A stretch of DNA of 9,408 bases from Bacillota bacterium. Lineage in GTDB: Bacteria; Bacillota; Clostridia; Peptostreptococcales; Acidaminobacteraceae. The translations under genes were made by a program, and so were the position numbers. Below are positions 1-6,021 of the stretch, in pieces. A model generated the notes under the pieces. It was not told the origin of the DNA. It saw nothing but the letters and a program-made list of their open reading frames with translations, and ran no database searches. The stretch spans positions 855 through 10,262 of the forward strand of contig JAUMXJ010000011.1 in assembly GCA_030529205.1 (NCBI GenBank). Direction: 5' to 3'. The number at the start of each line of letters is the position of its first letter. The stretch's first letter is position 1.

Positions 1-24
1 GCCGATTATACGGTAATCATGTCG

Positions 25-1221
25 TTATTTCAGTTCTTCCTTGAGAAGTTCAGCCAATCTCTCGATTCCCTCTACAATTCTCTCCTCGGTCATATTGGAG
101 TAATTGAGTCTCATGCAGTTGTGTACATTGCCGTCCGGGAAGAACGAAGCACCCGGAACGAATGCAACTTTTTTTGCAATCGCCTTCTCGAGGAGTTTTT
201 TCGTATCGATTTTTTCAGGGAGCTCCACCCACATAAAGAGACCGCCCTGCGGGATCACATATTTCGCGCTCTCCGGGAATGTCCTTTTCATGGTCTCGAC
301 CATCAAATCTCTTCTGCCCTTGTACACCTCGATCAAATGCTTCACATGACCGTTGAAATCATAGTTGTCGAGGAATACGGACAACTCTCTTTGGCTGATT
401 GTGCTCGCCTGCAGGTCCGCAGCCTGTTTTGCAATATTGAATTTTGCCAGAAGCTCCTTGGAAGCCGCTACCCAGCCCAATCTCAATCCGGGTGTAAAGG
501 TCTTCGAGAATGTGCCGAGGAATACGACGCGACCGTCCTTATCCAACGATTTGATCGGAGGAATCACCTCACCCTCAAAACGGAGTGCTCCGTACGGGTT
601 GTCTTCCACAATCGCGATATTATGCTTGACCGCGATTTCGTACAATCCTTTTCTTCGCTCAAGGGACCAGGTCTTTCCGCTCGGATTCTGAAAATCCGGA
701 ATGACATATACAAACTTCGGAGTATGTCCTTCCGCTTTCGCTTCTTCAATTTTTCTTTCAAGATCCTCCAGGTTCATTCCGTTTTCATCCGTTTCGACCG
801 CCTTAAAATTGCACAGGTATGAGCGGAATGCATTCAAAGCGCCGAGATAAGATGGACTCTCGCAGAACACCACATCTCCCTCATCAAGGAAAACCTTACC
901 GCTGAAATCAAGTCCCTGCTGTGAACCGCTTAGGATCAGGATATTATCCGCATCCACATCGATTCCTCTCTCCTTCATATGTGCCACAATGTGATTTCTG
1001 AGAGGCAGATATCCCTCTGTCGGACCATATTGGAGCGCCTCTCTTCCCATTGTCTTGAGAACCTTGCTGCTGACTTCGATCATCTCCTCGACAGGGAAAA
1101 GCTCCGGTGCAGGCAGTCCGCCCGCGAAAGAAATAATCTCGGGTTTTGTGGTAAGTTTGAGTATTTCTCTGATTTCTGATGCCTTTGCAATCTGCATACG
1201 CTTTGCAAACAATTCTTCCAT
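25..1221 (-). CDS. PLP-dependent aminotransferase, fold type I (2-aminoadipate / aromatic aminotransferase-like)
   Basis: Cytosolic pyridoxal-phosphate enzyme that moves an amino group between an amino acid and a 2-oxo acid. Numbering from the chosen start (398 residues), the sequence shows FAGGLPAPELFP near residue 32, LQYGPTEGYLPLR near 63, the QNPSG turn at 178-182, DNPY at 207-210, the Schiff-base lysine K240 in GTFSKTFTPGLRLGW, and a C-terminal MRLNYS arginine motif that binds the substrate carboxylate in this family. Length and motif order match stand-alone relatives of the MocR aminotransferase domain (LysN-like); there is no N-terminal GntR helix-turn-helix. An ATG four codons further upstream (1233) is also open, but a perfect GGAGG (1227-1231) lies inside that extension, five bases before the ATG at 1221, and nothing comparable precedes 1233. 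I therefore prefer 1221. Substrate specificity cannot be read from the sequence. It is divergent from bioY, with no obvious metabolic link. Confidence 0.93.
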   Translation of the reverse strand: MEELFAKRMQIAKASEIREILKLTTKPEIISFAGGLPAPELFPVEEMIEVSSKVLKTMGREALQYGPTEGYLPLRNHIVAHMKERGIDVDADNILILSGSQQGLDFSGKVFLDEGDVVFCESPSYLGALNAFRSYLCNFKAVETDENGMNLEDLERKIEEAKAEGHTPKFVYVIPDFQNPSGKTWSLERRKGLYEIAVKHNIAIVEDNPYGALRFEGEVIPPIKSLDKDGRVVFLGTFSKTFTPGLRLGWVAASKELLAKFNIAKQAADLQASTISQRELSVFLDNYDFNGHVKHLIEVYKGRRDLMVETMKRTFPESAKYVIPQGGLFMWVELPEKIDTKKLLEKAIAKKVAFVPGASFFPDGNVHNCMRLNYSNMTEERIVEGIERLAELLKEELK

Positions 1222-1264
1222 TTTTTCCTCCATTTGTTTCTACTACAAACATTTTGTTTCTTTT

Positions 1265-1307
1265 CGTTCTATTGAACATTATAGCGTTCTATGCTACATT
1301 ATACGTT
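1265..1307. repeat. Tandem direct repeat (about 20-bp unit, 2.2 copies) in the divergent aminotransferase/bioY control region
   Basis: Two near-identical units follow each other: CGTTCTATTGAACATTATAG at 1265-1284 and CGTTCTATGCTACATTATA at 1285-1303, with a third CGTT beginning at 1304 and running into the bioY ATG. The units differ only in the central triplet (TGA or GCT) and one trailing base. Each contains ATTATA, which on the minus strand is a perfect -10 hexamer TATAAT (1278-1283 and 1298-1303). A looser pair, CATTTGTTTC at 1231 and CATTTTGTTTC at 1250, lies just to the left with a similar period. Two helical turns between copies would suit a regulator that binds one face of the DNA. No regulator can be named. 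Confidence 0.7.
1273..1302 (+). promoter_or_regulatory. Weak putative bioY promoter, possibly leaderless
   Basis: TTGAAC (1273-1278) and CATTAT (1297-1302) are separated by 18 bp and could serve as -35 and -10. This would start transcription at about 1308-1310, at the bioY ATG itself. An alternative, TTGTTT (1254-1259) with CATTAT (1277-1282) at 17 bp, would give a leader of about 20 bases. Neither is close to consensus. No Shine-Dalgarno sequence precedes the ATG. Confidence 0.3.
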
Positions 1308-1856
1308 ATGAAAACAACAAATACTATCAAAACTAGGGAATCCGGTGCAAGACAGATTGCAACAACTGCACTTATGGCTGCCGTTGTCTGTGCAATCGCA
1401 CTCATTCCCGCAATCCCCACACAACCTGTACCGTTTACCATGCAGGTACTCGGGGTTCTCCTTGCACCGCTCCTTCTGGGACTCAGAGGTGGGGCAAGTG
1501 TCGGAATTTACATCTTGCTCGGCGCATGCGGTCTGCCGATTTTTGCAAACGGAGCAAGCGGCATCGGCGCCATCGTCGGACCGACAGGAGGGTTCATCAT
1601 CGGATTCTTCCCGGCCGCCCTCGCAATCGGATTTGTAAGAAATAAGACAAATCATTTCTTCATCCTTCTTGCAACCGCAATTTTGTCCCTCGCGATCATC
1701 TACGGTGTCGGCGTGGTGCAGCTTTCGGTAGTGGCGAAGTTGAGCCTTGCGACAGCTGTCGCAAAGGGTGCCGCTCCGTTCATCATGATTGATGTGGTCA
1801 AGGCGGTTGTAGCAACGCTGCTCGCGGAGACCATCAGCAAAAGAGTGAAACTCTAG
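1308..1856 (+). CDS. bioY: BioY, biotin-specific S component of an ECF transporter
   Basis: Integral membrane substrate-binding subunit for biotin uptake. It normally works with the shared ECF energising module (EcfA, EcfA', EcfT), which is not encoded here. The 182-residue protein is very hydrophobic, with about six membrane segments. Family landmarks are PVPFTMQ at 40-46, the G-rich LLGLRGG near 56-62, GLPIFANG at 75-82, GPTGGFIIGF at 91-100 and the C-terminal PFIMIDVVK at 157-165, whose Asp and Lys are conserved in BioY. The start at 1308 gives the usual family length; the frame is open upstream into the aminotransferase gene, but that part has no conservation. There is no recognisable Shine-Dalgarno sequence and no BirA-type inverted repeat upstream. 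An intrinsic terminator follows 16 bases after the stop, so the gene is monocistronic. Confidence 0.93.
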   Translation: MKTTNTIKTRESGARQIATTALMAAVVCAIALIPAIPTQPVPFTMQVLGVLLAPLLLGLRGGASVGIYILLGACGLPIFANGASGIGAIVGPTGGFIIGFFPAALAIGFVRNKTNHFFILLATAILSLAIIYGVGVVQLSVVAKLSLATAVAKGAAPFIMIDVVKAVVATLLAETISKRVKL

Positions 1857-1872
1857 TTCCTCTTTTCAATTT

Positions 1873-1899
1873 AAAGCCTGCATTGCGCAGGCTTTTTTT
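1873..1899 (+). terminator. Intrinsic terminator of bioY
   Basis: AAAGCCTGC (1873-1881) pairs perfectly with GCAGGCTTT (1887-1895) across the 5-base loop ATTGC, and a run of seven T follows (1893-1899). On the minus strand the stem is followed only by TTTAAATTG, so it is a weaker stop for the convergent gene that ends at 1927. Confidence 0.9.
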
Positions 1900-1926
1900 G
1901 TTTTCATATTTACACAAGAGTCCCGA

Positions 1927-3270
1927 TCAGCGTCTCACGGACTCGAGCCACTCGTCCACATCCATCATTTTGTCGAGGAACTTTCTCAACTCTTTGAATC
2001 CCGGGCTGTTTTTCATTTCATCGACAATATCCGCACGCAACGATTCGAGCAAATTGTTGATTTCGTTCGGAATATACTGCGTCGAGGAATCGAGAGAGAG
2101 TACGGTGCCCTCTTCGCTGACTGTTCCGTCATTGCTCAACGCGGCGATATATGAGTTGAACCTCACACTGAAAGTCGGAACGGTGAAGAAGTAGCTTCGA
2201 ATTTCATTGAAAGAAAGCCGCAAGTCGGAGCGAATGATGCCCTCCGCATTTACATAGAGATTTCCCTCGAGGACAATTCCGGTCTCTTCAAGCATATCGA
2301 CGATATCTCGATCATAAGTCCTGATTGCCTGTTTGAGGAACGAGAGATACATTCCCGAGTCGATCACCCCTCTGATGGAAGCCATATCCACGGATTCTCC
2401 CTGTTCTTCAGCCGCATTTGCCACACTCTCCACAACCTCTTTGATATAGGCTTTCAAATTCTCGTTCGTGTCCATAATATTGACAAATTTCTTCAACGTC
2501 TCGTATAAATCCAACACGGAGATTTTGATTTTCAGGACATCCGTTTTTTGGCCGGTCACACTTTCAACCGCATCGGTTTCCACCAGCTCGGACTTGGACA
2601 ACATCTCTCTGAGGATATTTTGAACTTCCTTGTCTTTTTTCAGATTATTTTGAAGCCTTTCCTGTTCTTTTGACGGTTTTACATATTTCAAATCGGAGCT
2701 GATATAGATTTTCTTTCCCGCTATCTCGATCACGATGCCCTTTTCACCGATGTGCATGGTGGTGCCGATGATGTCTTTGTTGTCATAAAGAAAATCATAC
2801 CTCGCCTTCACTATCGGCTTCGCATCTGTCGCATTCATATCCGCGTCCGAATGCGTAAACTTAAAAGTAAACGACTCGACAAAATCAAAAAAATCGTTGG
2901 AAGTGACACCGGACGGCAGCGACATCATCTCACGCTCCCAATAGTCTCTTGCCTCCTCCCCGAACTCCAAGGACATTTCATAAGCACGACTCTTTTTATA
3001 ATCCGTGCGGTTCATCGCATCGAGCACATACGCATCCGGGTTTTTTCTCAGTTGCGCCTGCCTCGCCATGGCGAACCCGAAAGGCGCCAATGCCGCAGCG
3101 ATTACGACAACCAGGAGCAATGTAATCCACAGAGCTTTTTTGCTCTTTTTGGGTGCATTGCCCGATCCCGAATAGTCGTTCACGTTGACTTCCGCCATCT
3201 TGTCGGAAACGACTGTCGCCATTTCGCCCGAAACGACGACGTCTTCATTCATCTGTTTATTTTCCTCCAT
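1927..3270 (-). CDS. Hypothetical single-span membrane-anchored protein with large extracytoplasmic domain
   Basis: I do not recognise the family. The 447-residue protein has an acidic, probably disordered cytoplasmic N-terminus (1-40), a basic KKSKK (41-45) and one strongly hydrophobic helix at about 46-69. Positive charges before the helix predict N-in/C-out topology, leaving about 375 residues outside. No cleavable signal peptide or lipobox cysteine is seen. The outer part is charged, mixed alpha/beta in appearance and poor in cysteine, with no motif of a protease, glycosidase, penicillin-binding protein or sortase substrate. The start is well supported: AAGGAGG (3277-3283) lies six bases before ATG. 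It begins 42 bases after the stop of the exonuclease gene with no terminator between, so the two are probably co-transcribed. A cell-envelope role is only an inference from topology. Confidence 0.88.
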   Translation of the reverse strand: MEENKQMNEDVVVSGEMATVVSDKMAEVNVNDYSGSGNAPKKSKKALWITLLLVVVIAAALAPFGFAMARQAQLRKNPDAYVLDAMNRTDYKKSRAYEMSLEFGEEARDYWEREMMSLPSGVTSNDFFDFVESFTFKFTHSDADMNATDAKPIVKARYDFLYDNKDIIGTTMHIGEKGIVIEIAGKKIYISSDLKYVKPSKEQERLQNNLKKDKEVQNILREMLSKSELVETDAVESVTGQKTDVLKIKISVLDLYETLKKFVNIMDTNENLKAYIKEVVESVANAAEEQGESVDMASIRGVIDSGMYLSFLKQAIRTYDRDIVDMLEETGIVLEGNLYVNAEGIIRSDLRLSFNEIRSYFFTVPTFSVRFNSYIAALSNDGTVSEEGTVLSLDSSTQYIPNEINNLLESLRADIVDEMKNSPGFKELRKFLDKMMDVDEWLESVRR

Positions 3271-3312
3271 TTTGTACCTCCTTCGAACTTTACATTTTAT
3301 TTGAAATGTGTA

Positions 3313-4074
3313 TTATGAACAACATTCATAATCAAGATAAACCGGGCAATGATCCGACCCCATGACCTCCGGCATAATGCCCGCGTCCTTTATTTTTTCC
3401 TTCACGGAATCGGAGACGACAAAGTAATCGATTCTCCATCCGATGTTCTTCTCTCTCGACTTTGAGAAATACGACCACCAGGTATACGCCCCTTCCTTGT
3501 CGGGATACAGATGACGATAGGTATCGGTAAATCCGCTCTCCAGACGCACGGAAAACTTTCCGCGCTCCTCATCGGTAAATCCCGCATTCTTTCTGTTCGT
3601 CTTAGGGTTTTTCAAATCGATTTCCTTGTGCGCCACATTGAGATCTCCACAAAAAATAACCGGCTTCTTCTCATCCAACTTCAAAAGATATGCGCGAAAC
3701 GCATCTTCCCACTCCATACGATACTGAAGTCTGGACAAGTCTCTGCCGGCATTCGGAGTGTAGACGGTCACCAGATAAAAGTCCGCATACTCGAGCGTAA
3801 TCACCCGCCCCTCGCCGTCGTGCTCCGGGATTCCGATACCCTTTGTCACGACGAGCGGCTCATGTTTCGTAAAGATTGCAGTACCGGAGTACCCCTTCCT
3901 CTCCGCATAATTCCAATATTGATGATACCCCGGAAGATCCAAATCCACTTGTCCCTCCGAGCACTTGATTTCCTGCAGACAAAGAAAATCGGGCTTTTCT
4001 CTCTCAAAAAAATCGAGAAAACCCTTTCCGATTGCCGCTCTGATTCCATTTACATTCCAATTGATCAATCGCAT
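3313..4074 (-). CDS. xth: Exodeoxyribonuclease III / AP endonuclease (ExoA/Xth family)
   Basis: Mg2+-dependent cytosolic base-excision-repair nuclease. It cuts DNA 5' of abasic sites and removes nucleotides or blocking groups from 3' ends. The 253-residue sequence is a complete endonuclease/exonuclease/phosphatase domain: N7 in NWNVNG, the metal ligand E35 in [10 protein letters not shown]105 and N108 in YTPNAG, D144 and N146 in CGDLN, D216 in WRIDYF, and the catalytic D241-H242 in [21 protein letters not shown] near 54-68 is also typical. It resembles the ExoA type of Firmicutes. The ATG is fixed by the conserved N-terminus (MRLINWN), but the ribosome binding site is poor: the nearest GGAG is about 15 bases away, and an in-frame TAA lies close upstream. 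It precedes the membrane-protein gene, probably in one transcript, and follows the putative small RNA. Confidence 0.96.
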   Translation of the reverse strand: MRLINWNVNGIRAAIGKGFLDFFEREKPDFLCLQEIKCSEGQVDLDLPGYHQYWNYAERKGYSGTAIFTKHEPLVVTKGIGIPEHDGEGRVITLEYADFYLVTVYTPNAGRDLSRLQYRMEWEDAFRAYLLKLDEKKPVIFCGDLNVAHKEIDLKNPKTNRKNAGFTDEERGKFSVRLESGFTDTYRHLYPDKEGAYTWWSYFSKSREKNIGWRIDYFVVSDSVKEKIKDAGIMPEVMGSDHCPVYLDYECCS

Positions 4075-4101
4075 CTTCGCTACGCCCGTCTCCGTTACGC
4101 C
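4075..4101 (-). repeat. Imperfect 12-bp direct repeat abutting the xth start codon
   Basis: On the minus strand GGCGTAACGGAG (4090-4101) and GGCGTAGCGAAG (4075-4086) differ at two positions and begin 15 bases apart; the second copy touches the ATG. No function is known. The repeat occupies the place where a Shine-Dalgarno sequence would be expected. Confidence 0.45.
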
Positions 4102-4146
4102 TTATTCTTCCTGTTCATCCGCCGTATAGTCGGATGTTGAAACACA

Positions 4147-4318
4147 CAAAAATCTGGGGAGCCCTCCAAGAGAAGATCACCACACCTCACACTAGGTGGG
4201 TGGACTCTCTGTGAATTCTGCAATCCGCACAAAAAGGTGCGGCACGCCATAGCCCACAGAATATGTTCTCCCGTTCTAAAATTTGGTGGTAATTTTAATG
4301 AAGGAACCACCCCCAGAC
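4147..4318 (-). ncRNA. Putative structured small RNA of about 170 nt, 6S RNA-like
   Basis: This fills most of the 320-bp gap between rluA and xth and has no credible coding frame. A strong promoter predicts a 5' end near 4318. The RNA's ends pair: GTCTGGGG (4311-4318) with CCCCAGAT (4152-4159), followed at once by a U-run (4148-4152), as expected for a terminator formed by the closing stem. Inside, GGGAGAA can pair with TTCTCTT near the 3' side, GTGGGCT with AGTCCAC, and an apical hairpin CCGCAC-CTTTTT-GTGCGG closes the top. Small local hairpins GGTGGT/ACCACC and CACCT/AGGTG flank the central part. A long rod with a central bubble and about 170-190 nt is the form of 6S RNA (ssrS), which binds RNA polymerase. 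That is a guess from shape, not a sequence match; a cis-acting leader of xth is the alternative. SRP RNA, T-box and RNase P motifs were not seen. Confidence 0.5.
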
Positions 4319-4324
4319 ACCTGC

Positions 4325-4353
4325 ATTATAACACAGAGGCTCCATCAAATCAA
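4325..4353 (-). promoter_or_regulatory. Strong promoter of the putative small RNA
   Basis: On the minus strand TTGATT (4348-4353) and TATAAT (4325-4330) are separated by exactly 17 bp, with transcription expected to start near 4318. The promoter starts about 40 bases after the rluA stop. It is far stronger than anything visible directly in front of xth, and nothing in between looks like a gene start. Confidence 0.7.
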
Positions 4354-4394
4354 TCAAATCCCCTGTCCGACAATTGTGAGCAAACATTGGAAAA

Positions 4395-5285
4395 TCAAAT
4401 ATCAAAGCTCTCAATCATTCGAATCGCCGCCTCCATATCGTCGGGCATGTCCGAGCGCACGACGAGCCTATCGCCCGTAAACGGGTGATCCAGACTCATC
4501 TCCTCACAATGCAGCGCCTGCCTCGAAATATACGGCGAAGCGGTTCCGTAAAGACTGTCCCCGAGAACCGGATGCCCGATCGCCTTAAAATGCACCCTGA
4601 TCTGATGCGTCCGTCCCGTGAGCAGTTCAATCCGAACCAGAGAATACTTCCCGATGATGCGAAGACGCTCATACTTTGTCACCGCCCTCTTTCCGCGGGG
4701 GGTCACGACCCGCACGACATCGTCTTCCTTTTCCCTGCCGATGGGCAGGTCGATTGTTCCCGCCTCATCGACAATCCCTTCGACGATGGCGAGATACCTT
4801 TTTCCCACCTGATTCTTCTGCATCTGCTCGGTAATTCTCTGCTGCACCAACGCGGTTTTGGCAATCAGGACAATTCCGGATGTATCGCGATCCAGCCGAT
4901 TGACAAACCGAATTTTGTAATTCCCTCCCGTGGCAATCATATGATGCGCCACTGCGTTGCCGAGCGTGTTGGACTGATGACTCCTGGTCGGATGCACGAC
5001 CAAAAACGGCGGTTTATTCGCCGCAATCATGTATTCGTCTTCGTATGCCAGCGCGAAACGAATCGGTTCCGGTGCAAAAATATTCTCCTCGTCTTCCATG
5101 AGGAGCTCCACCACATCTCCCTTTCGCACGGGAGCATTGAGCGAAATCTTGTGGCCGTTCACACGGACCAATCTGCTGTGCTTGGTTCGTCTGAGCTGAC
5201 GAACCGAAAGATGAAAACAACGAACGAGGATATCGATCAATTTCAGACCGTCATCCTCGTTTGTCACAATGTACCGTTCTATCAT
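4395..5285 (-). CDS. RluA/RluD-family RNA pseudouridine synthase
   Basis: Converts specific uridines to pseudouridine in rRNA or tRNA. The 296-residue protein has an N-terminal S4-like RNA-binding domain (about 13-65: the LIDILVRCFHLSVRQLRR helix pair, then LVRVNGHKI) and a C-terminal synthase domain (about 75-290). The catalytic aspartate is D132 in NRLDRDTSG; the family more often has His where this protein has Asn129. Other landmarks are NKPPFLVVHPT at 90-100, KRYLAIVEG at 162-170, LTGRTHQIRVH at 222-232 and GHPVLGDSLYG at 237-247. The target uridine cannot be assigned (RluD-, YlyB- and YjbO-type proteins look alike). ATG at 5285 is preceded by AGGAG with a short four-base spacer. It starts 33 bases after the upstream small gene and is probably transcribed with it. 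No clear terminator follows the stop. Confidence 0.95.
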   Translation of the reverse strand: MIERYIVTNEDDGLKLIDILVRCFHLSVRQLRRTKHSRLVRVNGHKISLNAPVRKGDVVELLMEDEENIFAPEPIRFALAYEDEYMIAANKPPFLVVHPTRSHQSNTLGNAVAHHMIATGGNYKIRFVNRLDRDTSGIVLIAKTALVQQRITEQMQKNQVGKRYLAIVEGIVDEAGTIDLPIGREKEDDVVRVVTPRGKRAVTKYERLRIIGKYSLVRIELLTGRTHQIRVHFKAIGHPVLGDSLYGTASPYISRQALHCEEMSLDHPFTGDRLVVRSDMPDDMEAAIRMIESFDI

Positions 5286-5318
5286 AGGACTCCTGAAAAT
5301 CTGTTATACCGGGACATT

Positions 5319-5731
5319 TTACCACAAAGGTTGAAACTTGAAACGCATCAACAAAAGAGATTCGTCGTCCGCCCGTTCTCTCAGCACGATATACTTCCCG
5401 TCCTCCTCCTTCAACCGCTCGTCAAAGGAGTCTCCGTCGGTGATCATACTGAGATCCACCTCGGCAATCCGCCATCCGTACCGCATCAGCGCCGTACTCT
5501 GTCGATCGTCCAACGCATCCACGGGAATGGCTCCGTAGATATTGGTCTTAACTACGGTCCTCTCATTCCAAAACGCCTCGTAAGCTTCCGCCAGACCCGC
5601 TCTCTTCAAATCTTCCTGACGTTCGCTCGCATAGAAATCCAATTCTCTCTCGAGCTTTTTTCTCCGAAGTAGGCAGGCTTGTACAAAAATATCACCTTGT
5701 TGTCGATTGCCCCGTCCAAGACTCTTTCCAT
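5319..5731 (-). CDS. Uncharacterised protein gene, apparently frameshifted at an A6 tract
   Basis: I do not recognise the protein. The C-terminal 112 residues (from 5656 down to 5319) read as a normal charged soluble domain ending in FKFQPLW. In that same frame the upstream part starts only at a TTG (5771) with a poor ribosome binding site and looks non-coding (G or C at about 6 of 26 third positions). In the neighbouring frame an ATG at 5731, with AGAAGG six bases upstream, opens a protein-like stretch (MERVLDGAIDNK and onward, 25 codons, about 16 of 25 third positions G or C). That frame runs into the A6 tract at 5656-5661 and ends at a TGA (5606). Joining the two by a -1 shift at the A-run gives a smooth 137-residue protein. 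A one-base deletion (pseudogene), a sequencing error or programmed slippage are all possible. If the shift is ignored, the continuous frame is 5319-5771 (150 residues). It lies just upstream of rluA and is divergent from nrdD. Confidence 0.6.
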
Positions 5732-5806
5732 AAAACACCTTCTCTACATCTTTGAAAGCATTCGTTTTCAATAACCTTACAAAGATAATAACTTTTTGTT
5801 AATGCC

Positions 5807-5815
5807 ATTATAGCA
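5807..5815 (-). promoter_or_regulatory. Extended -10 promoter for the small gene and rluA
   Basis: On the minus strand TGCTATAAT is a perfect extended -10 element. It predicts a transcript start near 5800 and a leader of about 70 bases before the ATG at 5731. No good -35 is found at 16-18 bp, which extended -10 promoters tolerate. It is the only convincing promoter for the minus-strand genes from here to rluA. Confidence 0.55.
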
Positions 5816-5934
5816 TAGGACGGCGCATATGGGACGTCGAAATACGAAATGCCGATATATCGAATGGCTTTTCTTTCCATTCATAACATTTCCAAGAACA
5901 GAGCCTATATATTAGCATTGAAACAAGTTTTTAG

Positions 5935-5950
5935 TAACAATATGTAGTTG
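5935..5950 (+). promoter_or_regulatory. NrdR box 1 (upstream half of operator pair)
   Basis: TAACAATATGTAGTTG carries the NrdR-box core CAATATGTAG (5938-5947), fitting the known consensus acaCwATATaTwGtgt apart from the outer bases. The core lies 31 bp (about three helical turns) from that of the second box, the spacing typical of NrdR operators. It sits just upstream of the nrdD -35. Confidence 0.75.
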
Positions 5951-5962
5951 ACATTTTCAAGA

Positions 5963-5991
5963 TTGACACTATATGTTGTGTTTGCTATAAT
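5963..5991 (+). promoter_or_regulatory. Consensus housekeeping promoter of nrdDG
   Basis: TTGACA (5963-5968), a 17-bp spacer, then TATAAT (5986-5991), with TGC in front of the -10 giving an extended -10 as well. Both hexamers are perfect. Transcription should start near 5998, giving a leader of about 24 bases. A second TTGACA (5948-5953) is not correctly spaced from any -10. So strong a promoter suggests that repression by NrdR sets the output. Confidence 0.92.
5966..5981 (+). promoter_or_regulatory. NrdR box 2 (overlaps -35/-10 spacer)
   Basis: ACACTATATGTTGTGT matches the NrdR consensus acaCwATATaTwGtgt at 15 of 16 positions (only G at position 10 differs). It covers the end of the -35 and most of the spacer, so bound NrdR would block RNA polymerase. 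NrdR is an ATP-cone and zinc-finger repressor of ribonucleotide reductase genes; its own gene is not in the window. Confidence 0.88.
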
Positions 5992-6021
5992 TTCAATACT
6001 ATGTAGTGAGAGGTGTTGAAA

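Noticed and set aside
1231..1310. BirA operator upstream of bioY
   Set aside because: The expected inverted repeat of the TTGTTAAC type with a 14-16 bp spacer is not present; only direct repeats are seen.
4095..4310. 71-codon minus-strand frame across the rluA-xth gap
   Set aside because: No ribosome binding site, unusual composition, and it coincides with the paired arms of the putative small RNA; non-coding is the better reading.
4147..4318. T-box, SRP RNA or RNase P RNA in the rluA-xth gap
   Set aside because: The T-box sequence (GGGTGGTACCGCG type), the SRP GGAAGCAG loop and RNase P core motifs are not found; GGGGGTGGTTCC is only a superficial likeness to a T-box.
4485..5672. Open frame of 395 codons on the plus strand opposite rluA and the gene before it
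   Set aside because: It spans two minus-strand genes antisense, is rich in Arg/His/Pro, and has no start signals; it is a shadow frame.
5692..5880. 62-codon minus-strand frame (MERKAIRYIG and onward) over the nrdD divergent region
   Set aside because: It has no Shine-Dalgarno, contains the extended -10 promoter of the small gene, and shows no family resemblance.
5853..5882. Palindrome CGATATATCG (5853-5862) and weak GAATGG/CCATTC hairpin between the divergent promoters
   Set aside because: The elements are short and AT-rich, with no T-run or known operator match; this much pairing is expected by chance in such a region.
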